A stretch of DNA of 56,925 nucleotides from Acanthaster planci (lineage: Eukaryota > Echinodermata > Asteroidea > Valvatida > Acanthasteridae), in the NCBI RefSeq assembly GCF_001949145.1, contig NW_019091384.1, forward strand, positions 2,068,131-2,125,055, written 5' to 3'. Below, one piece after another: positions 1-13,353 of this stretch. Position numbers and translations under genes: made by a program. The notes under the pieces are model-generated. The model worked only from the letters and a program-made list of their open reading frames with translations. It was not told where the DNA came from and searched no databases. Every line of letters begins with the position of its first letter. Position 1 is the first letter of the stretch.

Positions 1-1202
1 TTTACTAAGGTTCTAGTAGCAGGAAGAAACACAGGGTCAGGTATAAATACAGGTACCAGTACTGGGGTACTAGTCACAGGAAGAAACACAGGGCAAGGCA
101 CGGAATCTTTCACATTAAGCTTCATGTAATTGACAGGAAAAAGCAGTTCGGGAAACGTTCCAACTCTGCAGAGGAACATTCATTTTCGGATCTGTGTCCT
201 TGGCAATTTCATTTACGCGAGAGACTTTCAAGGCATGTGTTTCCTCACTTGCATAAACTGAACATTAAAGGTCAATGTATGTACGGGTACATGTAGACAT
301 GCAGCTACCGTAGCTGCACATGGAAAGGTGTACAAAAAGCTCCAAGACCAGAACAAATTGTGCACATTACTACAATACCACCTGATCAGTTTTCAATTAA
401 AATAGAAAAAAATAAGAAAATTTGGAAATGTCATACTGAACACAACTGTGATCATTATCAGCTCTTATCATAAGCATGAAATAGAACATAAAATCTGCAA
501 GCTGGCCCCACATTGAACATTTTATTCTAATCTAATTTCAGGGCTGTGTCAATTATCTGTTGCTATAGCAACATTTCTGTACAGACTGACGTCTGCATGA
601 AAGGCAACTGGACACATTTAAGAAACTGCAGTAATACGTGTATAATGTAGCAAAGATGAATTGGGCCATTATTTAATTCTTTGCTTTAAAATTTTCATGC
701 AGTGTGGGTTCCCCCAAACAGCACAACGTCAATAGATTAGTGGATTTATATCCATGTTCCTGTACAGAGAGACCTCCATATAGACATGAAACTTTTTGAC
801 ATGAAGTAATGGACCCAAACATGTTAAAAACCAATAATTTGTTTCTCCTTTTTCCCAAAGTAAATGTACATGTACCGGTATGCCCACATCTTTACTTTGA
901 GCAGAAAGACTTTCATGTACTCACGTTTATACGTGTACGTTGTACACATACATGATGTATGTGTTAGCAAAGATGGAAGTTATAAGCTTGAGTTTTCAAA
1001 ACAAATATAAGTGACTAGAAACATTACCAGGAAAGAAAGACAATGTACAGATTCAATACATGTACATTGTAAACCAGTACCCTTTACATGTACATAATTT
1101 TTTTAACTGACGCATGAAATTATAAAATGATTTGTTTTTAATTTCTGTGAGTGGCAATGGTGATAGAAAAATGTTAATGGCTTCGGTGACAGCACTTTTC
1201 AG

Positions 1203-1405
1203 CTGCAATCTGTCAGCCCGACGCCTCTCCATCAGGAAGACGCTGGGTGCCCAGCAATAAAGCACTGGCACTCGCAGAGGCGGCGGTCGACTTGCAAAGT
1301 TCTGACGTCAAGCTCTGCCAGGTTCCCGCTGCAGAGAACAGCGCACAATCTGAGGTGGCCCAGAAACGAATCAAACAGCAGTGCGAATTCGACACTGTGA
1401 ATTAG
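1203..1405 (+). CDS. Candidate terminal coding exon of a gene starting left of the window (weak)
   Basis: After a CACTTTTCAG acceptor, 203 bases stay open to TAG with Ala/Glu/Gln/Lys-rich, helix-like content (ALALAEAAVDLQSSDVK, then SEVAQKRIKQQ) and GC higher than around it. The opposite strand is also open here and Cys/Leu-rich, so the strand is uncertain. Confidence 0.2.
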
Positions 1406-4400
1406 CTGAATGGACCTCAACTCAGAAGGAAAGGTTAGACAAACACACAAACCCTGCTGATGGATGGATTCCAAAGTGTGGTATCAGTGTAACAGTGTAG
1501 GAGTCCCAGCATTTTTTTCCCTCTCTTAAAGTGCAATTTAAATGAACCGGCATAAATTTCCAAAGACGGCCACCGATTTCCGAGCTCATTCACGCCACAA
1601 AGACAAAAACTTACCTCTTGACTGGCAAATAAAAACTGATATATTGTACATTTGTAAATGATACAACTGCTCTCAAATTGTTTATCTCAAACGAATGGTG
1701 ACAAGTGAAATTTCTTTGACAGGTATTTAAATACTGTACATACACTGTGTATATTTACATGTATTAATTTCTCATTTAAGTCTTGTAAATTCCTCCCACT
1801 TCAAAACAATTGTTCTGACACCCTGACTGGTTAGGGTCAATCAACCGGAACAAATCTTGCCACTGATCAAAGTGCAGACTTCAATTTCTTGTTCAAAGGT
1901 ACTGGTAGGGAGTGAATACAGTGTAATGCTTTTTGTGGCAATTAAAATCATGCAATAGGTGTCAACACCTGTGCCGCAAGGTACAATGTAGATGTTTTTA
2001 AAAAGCTGGACCAAAAAATGAATTGTGTGATAATCGCCGTACATGTATAATCACAAGCATGTACCATTGGTAATGCCTCTTTACTTATCGCTTCGACCAT
2101 GTGTTATATTTTCAAAAGCTTCCACAAAGAAAAACTGCTCATTAGCAGAAAAGCTTCCAGTCCAACAAGTCTCCTCACAGAATTCTGCTGGGGGGCAAGC
2201 ATTTCAACAAACACCTCTTGGAAGAACAGTTAAATTCAGGTGAACACAGGCGAGTTCCCAAGCGAAAGGGTAACATTTGAATTCCCCAAGGACATCCAAC
2301 GAAATGTTCTGCCAATACAAAAATGTGAGCATTCTGTGACAATAAAATCTCCTCTATCCGGTGTTCACAGCATTTGGGTAAGAATCAGAGGGACAACATG
2401 GCCTAGTCCCACCTTTGACCTTTTGTCGCAGTGCATTAAGGATGTGAACAATAACAGACTTTTAAAAGGGGTTATAGCGTGAATTCTGCTTTTATAAGCC
2501 CAAATGTTTCTTGTTTTCTGAAATGTCTGCAATTTGCAAACCATTTGACATCCCTTTTTTGGATTAATTCGACCCATTCGTTTTTCATATGTGTGCGGTA
2601 CATGTATATATACATGTAAGACTCGACATACTTTTCAGAAATAATGAGCTTGCTATTGTGATGTCACAATGAAAATTTCATGAGAAGGGCTTTCCCTGTA
2701 CCAATGGTTAATCCAAAATGCACACACTGAAAATATTTTGAGAAAATGTTGGAGTGTTGTCATATAACTGACTCACACCAATGAAGAACAACATTACCAC
2801 AACAGCAAAATCCTAAAATCCTTGTATATTTCTAAATATGTAGCGACTGTTTGGGTAGGAAGAGCGTCGTAGACTTAGTAAATTTCACAGTAAGTTTTCT
2901 TCCCTGAATGAAATCACTTTTAATCTTCAAAAAACAAAACTTCGCCTGCTTTAGCATAAAAACCAAAAGGTACCGATCTGACCTTAAACAGGAAAAAATG
3001 CAGAAAGTCTATGTGGTTATATAGGACACCAAGGTGTTAATTAATGCATCAATTCTTTTGATATACAGTGCAGGCCCTTTTGAAATATCCACAACTGGGT
3101 AAATTCTAGCTCGGATCTTTCATGAATAAACAAATCATCATAATTCACAGTTAGACGATAAATGTACATTTACATGCATTGCCACTGTATCAGAGAACAG
3201 GAAAGTTACTGCGTCAAAACCCCCACAACACACACACTGCACTTGTTCTCCAAATGGATGTGAACAACACTTACATGATGTACGTGTACATACATGCACT
3301 TTTACATACTGGTGTACATGTATTTGTGACCAGCTCTGCGAAAAAGGGTATTAAGGGACCCTGGGCTACTTCACACTAAGGGCTTTTGTAAGTGGACAGG
3401 GTGATTTTTTTTTTCTTCTTAGTTTATTGGTTTCTATTATATCAGTACTTTCATTATTCATACAAGAAACCCTAACTGTTGCTGTGGGTATCAAGAGACT
3501 TTCTTCTTGGCTGATTTCTTTTTCCACTTCCTGTGTTTAAAGCGATTTATTATGAAAGCAATTCTGTTAATGTGTATGATATGATTACGCAAAAATCAAT
3601 ATGCAGCACCGGTATCTGCAGATTGCAAAATGCCACAGGGTTCACACCTACCGTAAGTGTACATGTACACAAAATTAAAGCTTCTAATGTAACCAAGTCA
3701 AATGTGTATATAACTGATTTTTTTAAGTCCCATAAGACCCATTTTTGTGGAGCCGGTCACATTTATGTGAACATGTACATGTACGAGCACAAGTACACGT
3801 GTATTTAACATGAACATGCTCTACAGCAGGCATACTGCAGATGCCGTCGCCTGCCCTGCATGATGCCATCACAACCGCACAGAAAACGTTACACCTTGAG
3901 AGGGCATAGCAGGCATTCCATCACTTCCGAAATCAGCATCCAGTGACCAAGCAAAATGGATCAACCGACATACATGTACATTAGGAATTAAATGCGTGAC
4001 TAAGATGAAATCTATTTACATGTATTACATGTGAGGTACACGTAAGTACTGGTAGGGCCTACAAGTACATGTACATAAACTTGAGTACTGCAGATCTGAT
4101 GCTCAGTGCCTGATGAAATATCGGCAGAAATATTGATTACACAATGACCTTCCAATTTAAAAGTAACCAATTTCTTTTTAATTCACACAAAGAGAAAAGC
4201 TTTGGTTGCTAATGGTACATGTACATACATGTAAAGTTTTGATAAAACACATCCTTGGTGTCTCCAACTCCGAGTAACAATTTACAGAGGAACAGGCATA
4301 CCAAGCATTACATGAATATTAGAAGGACTCACGTACAAGTATTACAATTGTAAACATTCACGAGCAAGCCAGATGCCACAAAGACGGTCACAAAGATTGT

Positions 4401-4640
4401 CACTAGTAAAGTTGACTTCAGATCAATGTACAGTACGTAACTTTTCAACATATTCAACGGTAGGAATATGACGAGCAACATACATGTACATGTATATTTA
4501 CAGTTAGATGTACAGGTGAGGGGCACCAGTTTTGAGTTTCCCAATACCAAAGCTTTCTTCATGTCAACCAGTGTACACAGGTATGTACATGACAAATAGC
4601 GCCCTAATGCAGATGTACAGAATGGTTCATGTTCGGTTTT

Positions 4641-4710
4641 TTAACCCTAACTCTCCCAAATGCTCCAATTTCAATACGATTTTACATACACCCTTGGGAG
4701 TTAGGGTTAG
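4641..4710. mobile_element. 70-bp relative of the AACCCTAAC hairpin element
   Basis: TTAACCCTAACTCTCCCAA at the left and TTGGGAGTTAGGGTTAG at the right are inverted repeats around a 33-base interior. The right TTAA has become TTAG. Confidence 0.55.
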
Positions 4711-5292
4711 GTATCGGAACACTCTGGTTTGTGTGCATGTATGTACCTGTACGGGGGGATAGTGAAGATGCACGGAGCAGCATACACATACAGGTGGAGT
4801 GTACAAGAACAGGTACATGTAGATGGTATAATTAGCATTTCAAAGCCACCACAGGATACTGACAAAGCTCCCCGTGTCGTTGCAGAGAGACAGAGCCAAA
4901 AAAAATTAATTAATCGGCAAAGGAGGCCTTGGCAACAGCCCCTGCATCCAGGAGGAAACCTCACGGGGCTGATCAAGGCAGAGGATGCAGAGAATCACTT
5001 TCAATCCGTTCCCGCCAAGACAGGAAGGAGATGCTTATTAGTGTTGTAAGGCAAGGCTCCCACAAAGGAAAACACCACGAGTGTGTCTTACAAGCGATCT
5101 GTTCCCTGTAGAAACCTAACAGTCCATATCCTAATGGACTCTACATGTGTATGCATGTTTGTACCTGTGCATAAGCAGGATACCAAATGTGAAGAAGCAG
5201 ATATGTAAGATTTTGCCAGTCATTGATGCAATAGAAAAAAAAAAAAACAGCTACATGCATTGTTAGCTGTAAACCTTTTTCTTTGTTATAAC

Positions 5293-5469
5293 CAGGGATG
5301 TGAGTGGCCACTTAAAATTAAGCTGAAAACGGCTAACAAAAAGCTGAAATGCGAAAATTTCCCTAATTTTTGTACAGACCAGGTGTACAAAAAAGCTGAA
5401 GTTTGGGGTCAACATTAATCTAAACATAAAAGCTGACATCAGCTAAAAAGCCGAATTCTCACACCCCTG
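5293..5469. mobile_element. Possible small hAT-like element (CAGGGRTGTGAG ends)
   Basis: CAGGGATGTGAG at 5293-5304 is mirrored by CTCACACCCCTG at 5458-5469 (11 of 12). CAG-starting ends of this kind are typical of hAT MITEs. The interior repeats the word AAGCTGA. An exact 8-bp target duplication is not visible (GTTATAAC against TGTAACCT). Confidence 0.35.
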
Positions 5470-8400
5470 TGTAACCTGTCACAATCAACAATTCTGCAAG
5501 AAACACATTGCAAGTCTCTCGACTTGATCTGCAACTTTCAAGATAACCCTTCCCCTGTACATCACATCCCTACCATAGCACAAAAATTGAATAGTAGGGC
5601 CGACATGTACATGTATTAGTACAAGCTTGTATTGCAACAGCTGAATAGTCAAAAATTGCTACTGACAAGACCTTGCCGAATTTTGGATGGTTGATTTGTT
5701 GAGGAATTTTGTAGTGTTAAAAGCGGCACTAACGTTTTGTTGATCTGAAATGAAAGCAGACACCCTACATGTACATACATAACCCACATGTACTGACGTT
5801 TAGAATAAATATTCCTAACTGCACGGTTCAAATGCAATGATGCGTGTACATAGACAGTCCAGTGGATTGATGTCGTGAAATTCAAACCCATTTACAAGTA
5901 ATTTTACAGGGGCACGAGTCGACCAATGCAGGCAATGCAACTTTAACTCACATGGGTTCTCAGAATGTGCATACATCTACTGCGCATTATCAAGGTAGGC
6001 CTACAAGCAACATCTGCATTAAATCAATGTACCAGTACATGTACCAGCACCCGTCGATGTTATCTGGAGTGTTCACTCAAAGACATGGCATGTGTGCCAT
6101 AGCAAGCCAAGCCAATGTCACTAACCACCTTATTGCATTAGCATCCTTGAGATAGACGCAAGCTTCACAAGCTCTGACAGTGTCACAACGGATAGTTTTT
6201 GGCAACCCTTTCTTTTGTCAGCCAGATAATTTAATTCACCAAATTGACAACATGGACAATGTTTGCAATTCTCATTTGGCAGTAATGCAAGCTCTGGAAC
6301 AACACAGCTTCAAATGTTTGTTAAAAGCTCAACTAACTAATCTAATAATAACATGGCTTACAATCTTATCGCGTGCATGGACTTCAATGGACAATTTCAC
6401 ACAACAAAAACCATACATAACGCTGAAGACATACTTTCCATGTTGTCTGGCAACAACGCTTGGATGGGAGTGTGTAAATTTTTAAGTGGCATACGGTTAA
6501 AATCAGAAAGCATTTTGCATTATGAATCAAAGCAATGTTTATTGAGACTCTGTGCTGGGGGTTGTGGATCAACCTACATGTATGTGATGTGCGAGAAGAG
6601 TTGAATATTCTTCTTAAATCACAACAGCCTACCGATACATCTTATTTAATTACTGATGGCACAAACAATACAATAAATATACATGTACATGTACAAATAG
6701 CCCAACTGCGTATATCCTGAACCGTTCTAACACCTGACCTTCCAACTTGCAAACATGAAACCTTCCCTGGACAATAATGGGCATTTTCAAAGGTCAAGTA
6801 CCAGTTGGAGTGTTTTATGAGCATTAACCTCTGATCAAGTGCTGCTGAACACGAATCTCAACGCTCCACTGCACAGGTTAAAGGTAACATAGCCTTGATG
6901 CATGGAGGACATCGGGGCTCCATACAAAGACCTTTGTCAGAAAATTGATTTGATTTTCAGACTTCTTTTTTCCCCACTGGTAATGCCGGTAGAGCACACA
7001 GAACCTAATCAGCAGTCTTCCATTCAATTCTAAATGACCACCAGCATTCGTTGAAAATATGTACATGTACAACAATATCACAGAGTCAGCAGATTACCTT
7101 GCAAGATCTTCGGCTCACAACACAACTAGCTGTGTTAATATTAGCTGTGTAGTATGAAATAAGTGCTCACTTTTTTGCAAAAGTTTCTATAATCAAAAGA
7201 CAGTCAGAATTTGTACACGACATGAGCAGATACAATCAAAAAATGTTTAAAAGACCAGCCATTGTGGCACAGTAGGCCAGGCTAATGTTTCGGACGATAA
7301 TTCTACTGAATGGAATCCGAGATTGAAACTAGGACCTACATGTACAGACACAGGAGGGTGACACACTTGGGACACGTTCTATCTATTCCACTGTCTTTAT
7401 GATGAAGAAATGTGGACCCTACACCCAAATCCCTACAAAGAGATGCCGTTGGAAATGCTCAACCCCAAAATCCAGGATATTAATATTGCCGCGCGAGGCG
7501 AGCATCCCACAAGATTAAACATGATCGGTGGCTTCTTAAATGCCACGACCTCCCGAAGTGCTTACATTGAGGGCTCAACAACCGTATGGCTCGCGTAATG
7601 CAAGCAAAGAGGGCAGAAACGCAACATCTCTCAGGCTGGCAATGTTAGGCTCTAAACCCAAGCCTAAGGCTTGTATCATAAAGATGAACCATGCGCCAGC
7701 AAATCTGTCACAAGACAATGTACCATAGGTAACATCTCCATCTTCAGCAACTCCACACAATGCAGTGCACTTACCTGTACATGTATTAGTGGTTTCATGA
7801 AGAATCAGCAACACGAATAATTGATAAGGTACAGAAATTTTAGATCTGGGCAAAGAAATAATGAAAAGCACTCGACCCTAAATACATGTATATTCCAAGG
7901 CATGCACACAAACCAGCATTTCTGCAAAAATACGAACTTCACTCATTAACAACACTTAGGCATACCAGTACACATGATGCAAAGTAGAGCCATAACAAAC
8001 TGTGCATGACAGGGATGCACAGCATTAAGGGTTTCACCTTGAGCATTTTGTAATATTAATTTGAACAGTACCAGTGAGTACTGGATGGGTTCTCCTCTGT
8101 GCAAATTCAGCGCTCCAGGCAGTGCACATTACCCTAAGGGGTGAGAACATAGGACATGGTATGCCACTGCACATGTCCAGGGTATGTCATGTATAAGACT
8201 CTACCCTAGTACTGGTACACGCGGAAGCAATTATGCAACCATGGGAATAATTTATTTGAACAGACAAGGGCTAAAATTGATAGCCTGGCAGAGCCGTCCA
8301 TTAGTGCAGTTGTAATATACATGTACGTACCATGCATAATGGAGCGTTTAACGAAACCTGAATGCCCCTGCCCGCTATTTTCTGCTTCTACAAATAATCT

Positions 8401-10009
8401 CCAGTGCATGTACCAAAGTCTAATGGACGTGGCCGATAAGATAGAGAAGGATTTTTTATCCTTTTTGTAGCAAAGCATGGATAAGGCGAACAAATCAAAC
8501 AATATACCGATGAAACTTTGAGATAGTGTCTGTACATTTATGGAAATTGGATATTTTTTCGTGAAATTGAGGAGGCAGTCTGTGCATTTTCCTGAAAATT
8601 CTGGAGTGAGCTTCATAAACTGTATTAATTTCAAATTCTTATTTAATAAATTTTGAAATTGTTTTAGAAAATGACACAGATTCATATGGACAAGGAATTT
8701 AAAATGCCACCTTGTGTTAATTTATGGGTGCTTCAAAATCAGAAGAAATATGTTCAATAACAATCATGAACAGGTGCACGCTGTACGGGTAAATGTAAAT
8801 AGTAATATACATGTATATGTCCAAATGATTAGACCAAAAGAGGTGGGGAAAAAGGTGGAAAGGTGCTAAATGCAGCTGTGACAATAAAAAAAGGCTTTCA
8901 GGTTCCTTCACCTGAGCCAGGGTTCACACCTACTTACATCTATCAACTTCTCTGCCTGCATCACAGGCAATGGATATGTATACGTATCACATCAGCATCA
9001 AGTCCCCAAACCAGATCTCACATGACCTTTTGTCTGCATAATTTTCCAGATAGATGACCGTGATTTCTTCCATGACTGAAATCAATTTCCATGGAAGTTG
9101 TACATGTACTCCACCGCAGAGTGGCAGCAAAATGCAAAAACATAAACGTACCATAATTTTCGGAATATAAGCCACGACTTATACGTTGATTCTCACATTG
9201 AAACGTATCTCTGCAGCTTACATTGTATATGGCAGTTTATATGGCAAACTTTAAAGGATAAAAATCAGTCGCAAAAGCCGCGGCTTGGCCATGGGTGCCA
9301 CGTGTACCATGTGCAAGTGGTACAGTCATGTTTTCCTTGGTTGCTCTTTACATCTGATAACTAAAACCTCCGAGAATAAATAAAAATCAGAGTTATTAAC
9401 GGAATTCCCCTAGTCATGGAGTCACATAACATGTACATGTACATGAAATACGTGCGTATTCTTAAACTTCACTTGCTCTGCTGTGACAACATTTTTTTTG
9501 TGGTTATCTTCCCGCTTTTTATTCAATCTCATGGTGTATTTTTGCAGACATAATCACTTTAAGATTTTTTTATTGTTGTAACCTAAAGATTTCCTTCTAC
9601 CGTTAAACAAAAATCAACCGCTTCAATGGTATACCTTTGCGTGGCTGATCTTCCGCCTTTTCGCCAATCGTGCTTAGCCTGATATGCCACAGAAATTCAT
9701 TTTTTCTTCACTTCGGTTTTTCTGATGACCATACTTTCTGTGGTCAAGTGGTTATCGGAACGAGTCAGCTATTGGACTGTCCATGCCATGAATGGGTCTG
9801 CAGTAGCAGTTAGGCTAGCCTGAAACTGCGCAATTGCGGTGGTGCATGCAATGCGCGTGTGCCATGCTGCAGGAAGCATGCACGCAACACAAGCAGTTCC
9901 AGTGTGATGACTCGAGCCAAGGTCTTGCAGTGGATTTAAATTTCCATTTGGCTGTTGATTATTTTTTCAAAATATTCACTTGTGGTAATTTTACCACCAA
10001 CACTGGCCA

Positions 10010-10055
10010 ACCTACATGTACATGTATATGTACATGTATACAGGTACATATATGC
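10010..10055 (+). repeat. ACATGT/GTACAT simple-sequence cluster (example)
   Basis: CCTACATGTACATGTATATG followed by TACATGTATACAGGTACATA. The palindromic word TACATGTA recurs dozens of times, chiefly in 1-10 kb and 13.9-15 kb (for example 3655-3800, 4480-4500, 6680-6700, 9430-9450, 14775-14810), and often creates spurious short frames rich in Met, Tyr, His, Val and Cys. Confidence 0.8.
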
Positions 10056-13000
10056 CTGTGATGCAACCACAGCATACACCCTTTCCCCCCGAAGGGGTGG
10101 TATTTTTCATATCGGTAATGGGTTTGTAGGCTTTTTAATATCGGCACACACAGTCAATGTTATCCCGTCACATTAACTCTCAACCGCCAATCCCCAGTCC
10201 AGTACTTTTTTATTTTGCAACACCCTGGGCTGTCGTTTCAGCATCACTAGATCTATGCCCCAACTACGCGTTTTAAAATGGAAATGGTATCTCATTCACT
10301 TCATCCGATATTTGCAGACACATCTGTTTGTTGGAGGGTACATAAAAGTTACTGATCAAAGCGTTTCCCACTACACTCATCTACTGTTCAGCTGGAAAGA
10401 ATTTTGATACATTCATTTTCAGCAAAATCACCTCACACACTTGATGTTTATGCATCACTGGACACTTCAGAATTCAGCATGCAAGCTCGTTTCACATGGA
10501 ATTTTAAATGTTATTGTCCAAGAACACTGACACCAAAAATGGACCAAGGTATCTGTATGCAACAGTGACACCTTCATGTAATTATTGTCATCCTGAAGGC
10601 ATCCTCAACGGCCATGATCCGCATATCATTATCTAATCATTGTTAACATCCTTTTCCTGAACCAATCACGCAAGTTACACCAGTAAAATAATTGGCTATA
10701 TGGAGGCACAGGGGATGTTTTCTCACACCAGGAACAGCGTTACAGCTTTGGGGCAGGGGAAAGGATTTGATCAATGCCATGTTTGATTATTTTTAGCCCA
10801 GGCCCATTAAGGCAAGCCCCTATGCACGCCAAAAGACTTGCAAGTGAATTGATCAATGTCTCAATTCACTGCAAATAACTTTGCTTTTAAGGGACATGCG
10901 TGAAAAAACATTCTAGGGACAAAATCTTTGCTCAAACCAAAATAAAACCTTTGTGGAATGAAGCTACTAGTATTTTGGACACCGAAATCTGAATAGGATT
11001 ATCCCAACGTGCAGGTATGTACACAGTGCAAATATACGACTTGGACACCTGACCGTTAATTCTACATGCAAAATTGGACTCTTGCCTTGCAAATGCCAGA
11101 TTTGTTAAGTCCTGATTGCACAGACCTTGGCAAATTATCATTTTAGTTAGCCCTTAGCCACTTGTACATATACACTTATCCACAGCTCTTCAATGTTTAA
11201 ATGTAAGCAAAAGGTCTAATTCAGAATCAATCACAAAACACACTATTATTCAATACAGAAGCATGAGCATAGTGACTTGCACATTTTAAAATAGGATGAA
11301 ACTACAAAAAAAAAGGATGAACAGTTAGTGAGCAATGTTACCCAAAGTTTTCCATGCGGGAAGTACCAGTATACACTATACGTATGGTATGTGACTCAGG
11401 ATGCCGGTCGTGCACAGCACAACACAGTAACATGTGGGGTTTATTTGGTAACACGGGTTTAAGTAAACTCTTCCATTGCACTACAGGATGCCAAACCTCT
11501 CTGGTTACAGAGAGGTAAAACCATTATGAGGGTTACTTGAGCTTATGGGAGGGAACACTTGAATTCGAAATTTTAGCAAGTTTTAAAATTAGAACTTGAA
11601 TTTGGTTTTAATTTTTTCAGTTAGGGACTAATTATACATGTATGTTAATTCAATACACAGACTCATTGCATTGAGAAATATACATGTACCAAGGCGTGCA
11701 GGATTCAAAAAGGGAAATCACAGGAATTAATTGTTTAAAAATTATAAATGATACTTATCAAATCATGCAAGATGTTTTCGAAACCTCATAAGTCATTACG
11801 TATCTTCATATCTGTTTAAAAGAGCTGTTCTGGATGAATCTAGTGACATTACCCCTGACATTCTGGACAGCCAGTTTTAGGATGATGGGTTTGGTCCCAT
11901 AGGGAAACGCTGTTGTGCACCTCTTGGGTACAAATGGGCTCTAAAAGCCTAATTGTTCCTTTTGTCCAGAGCCCAGGAGAGTCTGCGGTCAAGCCACAAC
12001 TACAGTCATGCTGAATGCAAGGAGACTATGCATGTACAGTCACCATCGCACCTTTACGATTCAGATTAAGAATGCTTGCAAAAACCTAGTCAAACACTTC
12101 CCACAGCATCCAGTTCACAGCAGCCAGCATTCGTTCGAAATCCTATTACCGTACATGAACTTAATTGCCTGTGAATATTGGACATTCCTCACATTCTCAA
12201 CTTGTAAAAAGATAAATTTCTAGTTCAACCAACGGGCATCTTTCCTTCCCCTCCTCTGGTTTTGTCCCCCAAACCGCACCCACAAAAGGGAACACAACAA
12301 CTCACTGGTGAGGGTACGTGATTTTAGAAGTACCAGTTCAAATCCCAGCAGTCGCTCCATCCAACGACCCTGAAAAAGAACTTCAGGGGGCTTCAGGAAA
12401 CGTTGAAAATTGACCTAATTGGTGACCCCTTGACCCGAGTTCCACAGAAAGCAGCAGTCGACGGGTCACAGGGACCTTGTCCTCGATTCCCCATGATGCA
12501 CCACTTCCTAATGAGGAAAAGCCCCATTTCATTTTGAGAGACAAGATGGTCGGTGTGAAGAGACAAGAAAGCAGGAACAGATTATAGCTCGGTAATTGTT
12601 CAATAATGGTCTTCTGAGCTATTTTCACCTCATGTTCATGCAGCTTAAGCATGACTTACGAAAGACTGTCGAGATGTTTAATAATGGGGCATGATAGTTT
12701 AAGGACTGTCTCCACAGAAAGCTAAAGGGAAACACTGAATTAAATTTAAAATACAGCAAAAAGGAGAAAACAATTATGCGAAGCCTTTATAGAGTACCAA
12801 AGCTAATGTCATGTGCATAACTATTTGTGTAAAAGGCAATTGCGCGGAAACCAGCATGTGAACCAACACGTGCAAGTACTGCATTTGTTTTGCACCACAC
12901 TCTGGTTCAAAATGGCGTCAAGCTTCAGTATTCTAAATGATCAGATTTAGACATGGGCCGTTTTCCAAAACTCAACTTCAGCTCCGTCTCAGGCTTTAAC

Positions 13001-13312
13001 TGTTTTTGAACTAGCTGACTTTGAAGCTGTAAGCGCAGTAATTAGTCTAATAGTGCCACAAAACATCAAATAAGATGCAAGAGAGCCAAAAATTACAGCA
13101 ATCCAATAAGCCATTTTAGTTAAATTTTAATTAAATCTGGTACACTGCGCTCTTTAAATTCATGTGAACATAACAGCTTGAATATTCCATACTACAACCA
13201 CTGTTGCAATACCTCATGATTCGGGGCAAGCTTTAGTTACATAAGAGACGACTTGCAACAATACACTGTTCTCAATGGATAAGAACGGCACAAAGGAACT
13301 TGTCCCTTCCAG

Positions 13313-13353
13313 AGATGGCGGCCGCTATGCAAAAGCTTGCCCTGAATCACGAG
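13313..13353 (+). CDS. Candidate small internal exon (weak)
   Basis: Good acceptor (TTGTCCCTTCCAG) then 41 bases reading MAAAMQKLALNHE before a GTATAG donor. The exit phase (0) would fit the exon at 17227-17253. No family is recognised, and a chance occurrence is quite possible. Confidence 0.15.

Noticed and set aside
8206-8685. 159-codon open frame on the minus strand
   Set aside because: AT-rich, no codon bias, no splice context, no recognisable domain, and it includes translated ACATGTAC repeats. Many chance frames of 60-160 codons exist in this window.
12340-12560. Open stretch on the plus strand (LKKNFRGLQETLKIDLIGDP)
   Set aside because: It looks protein-like, but the opposite strand is equally open over the same bases, there is no good donor, and the length is within chance.
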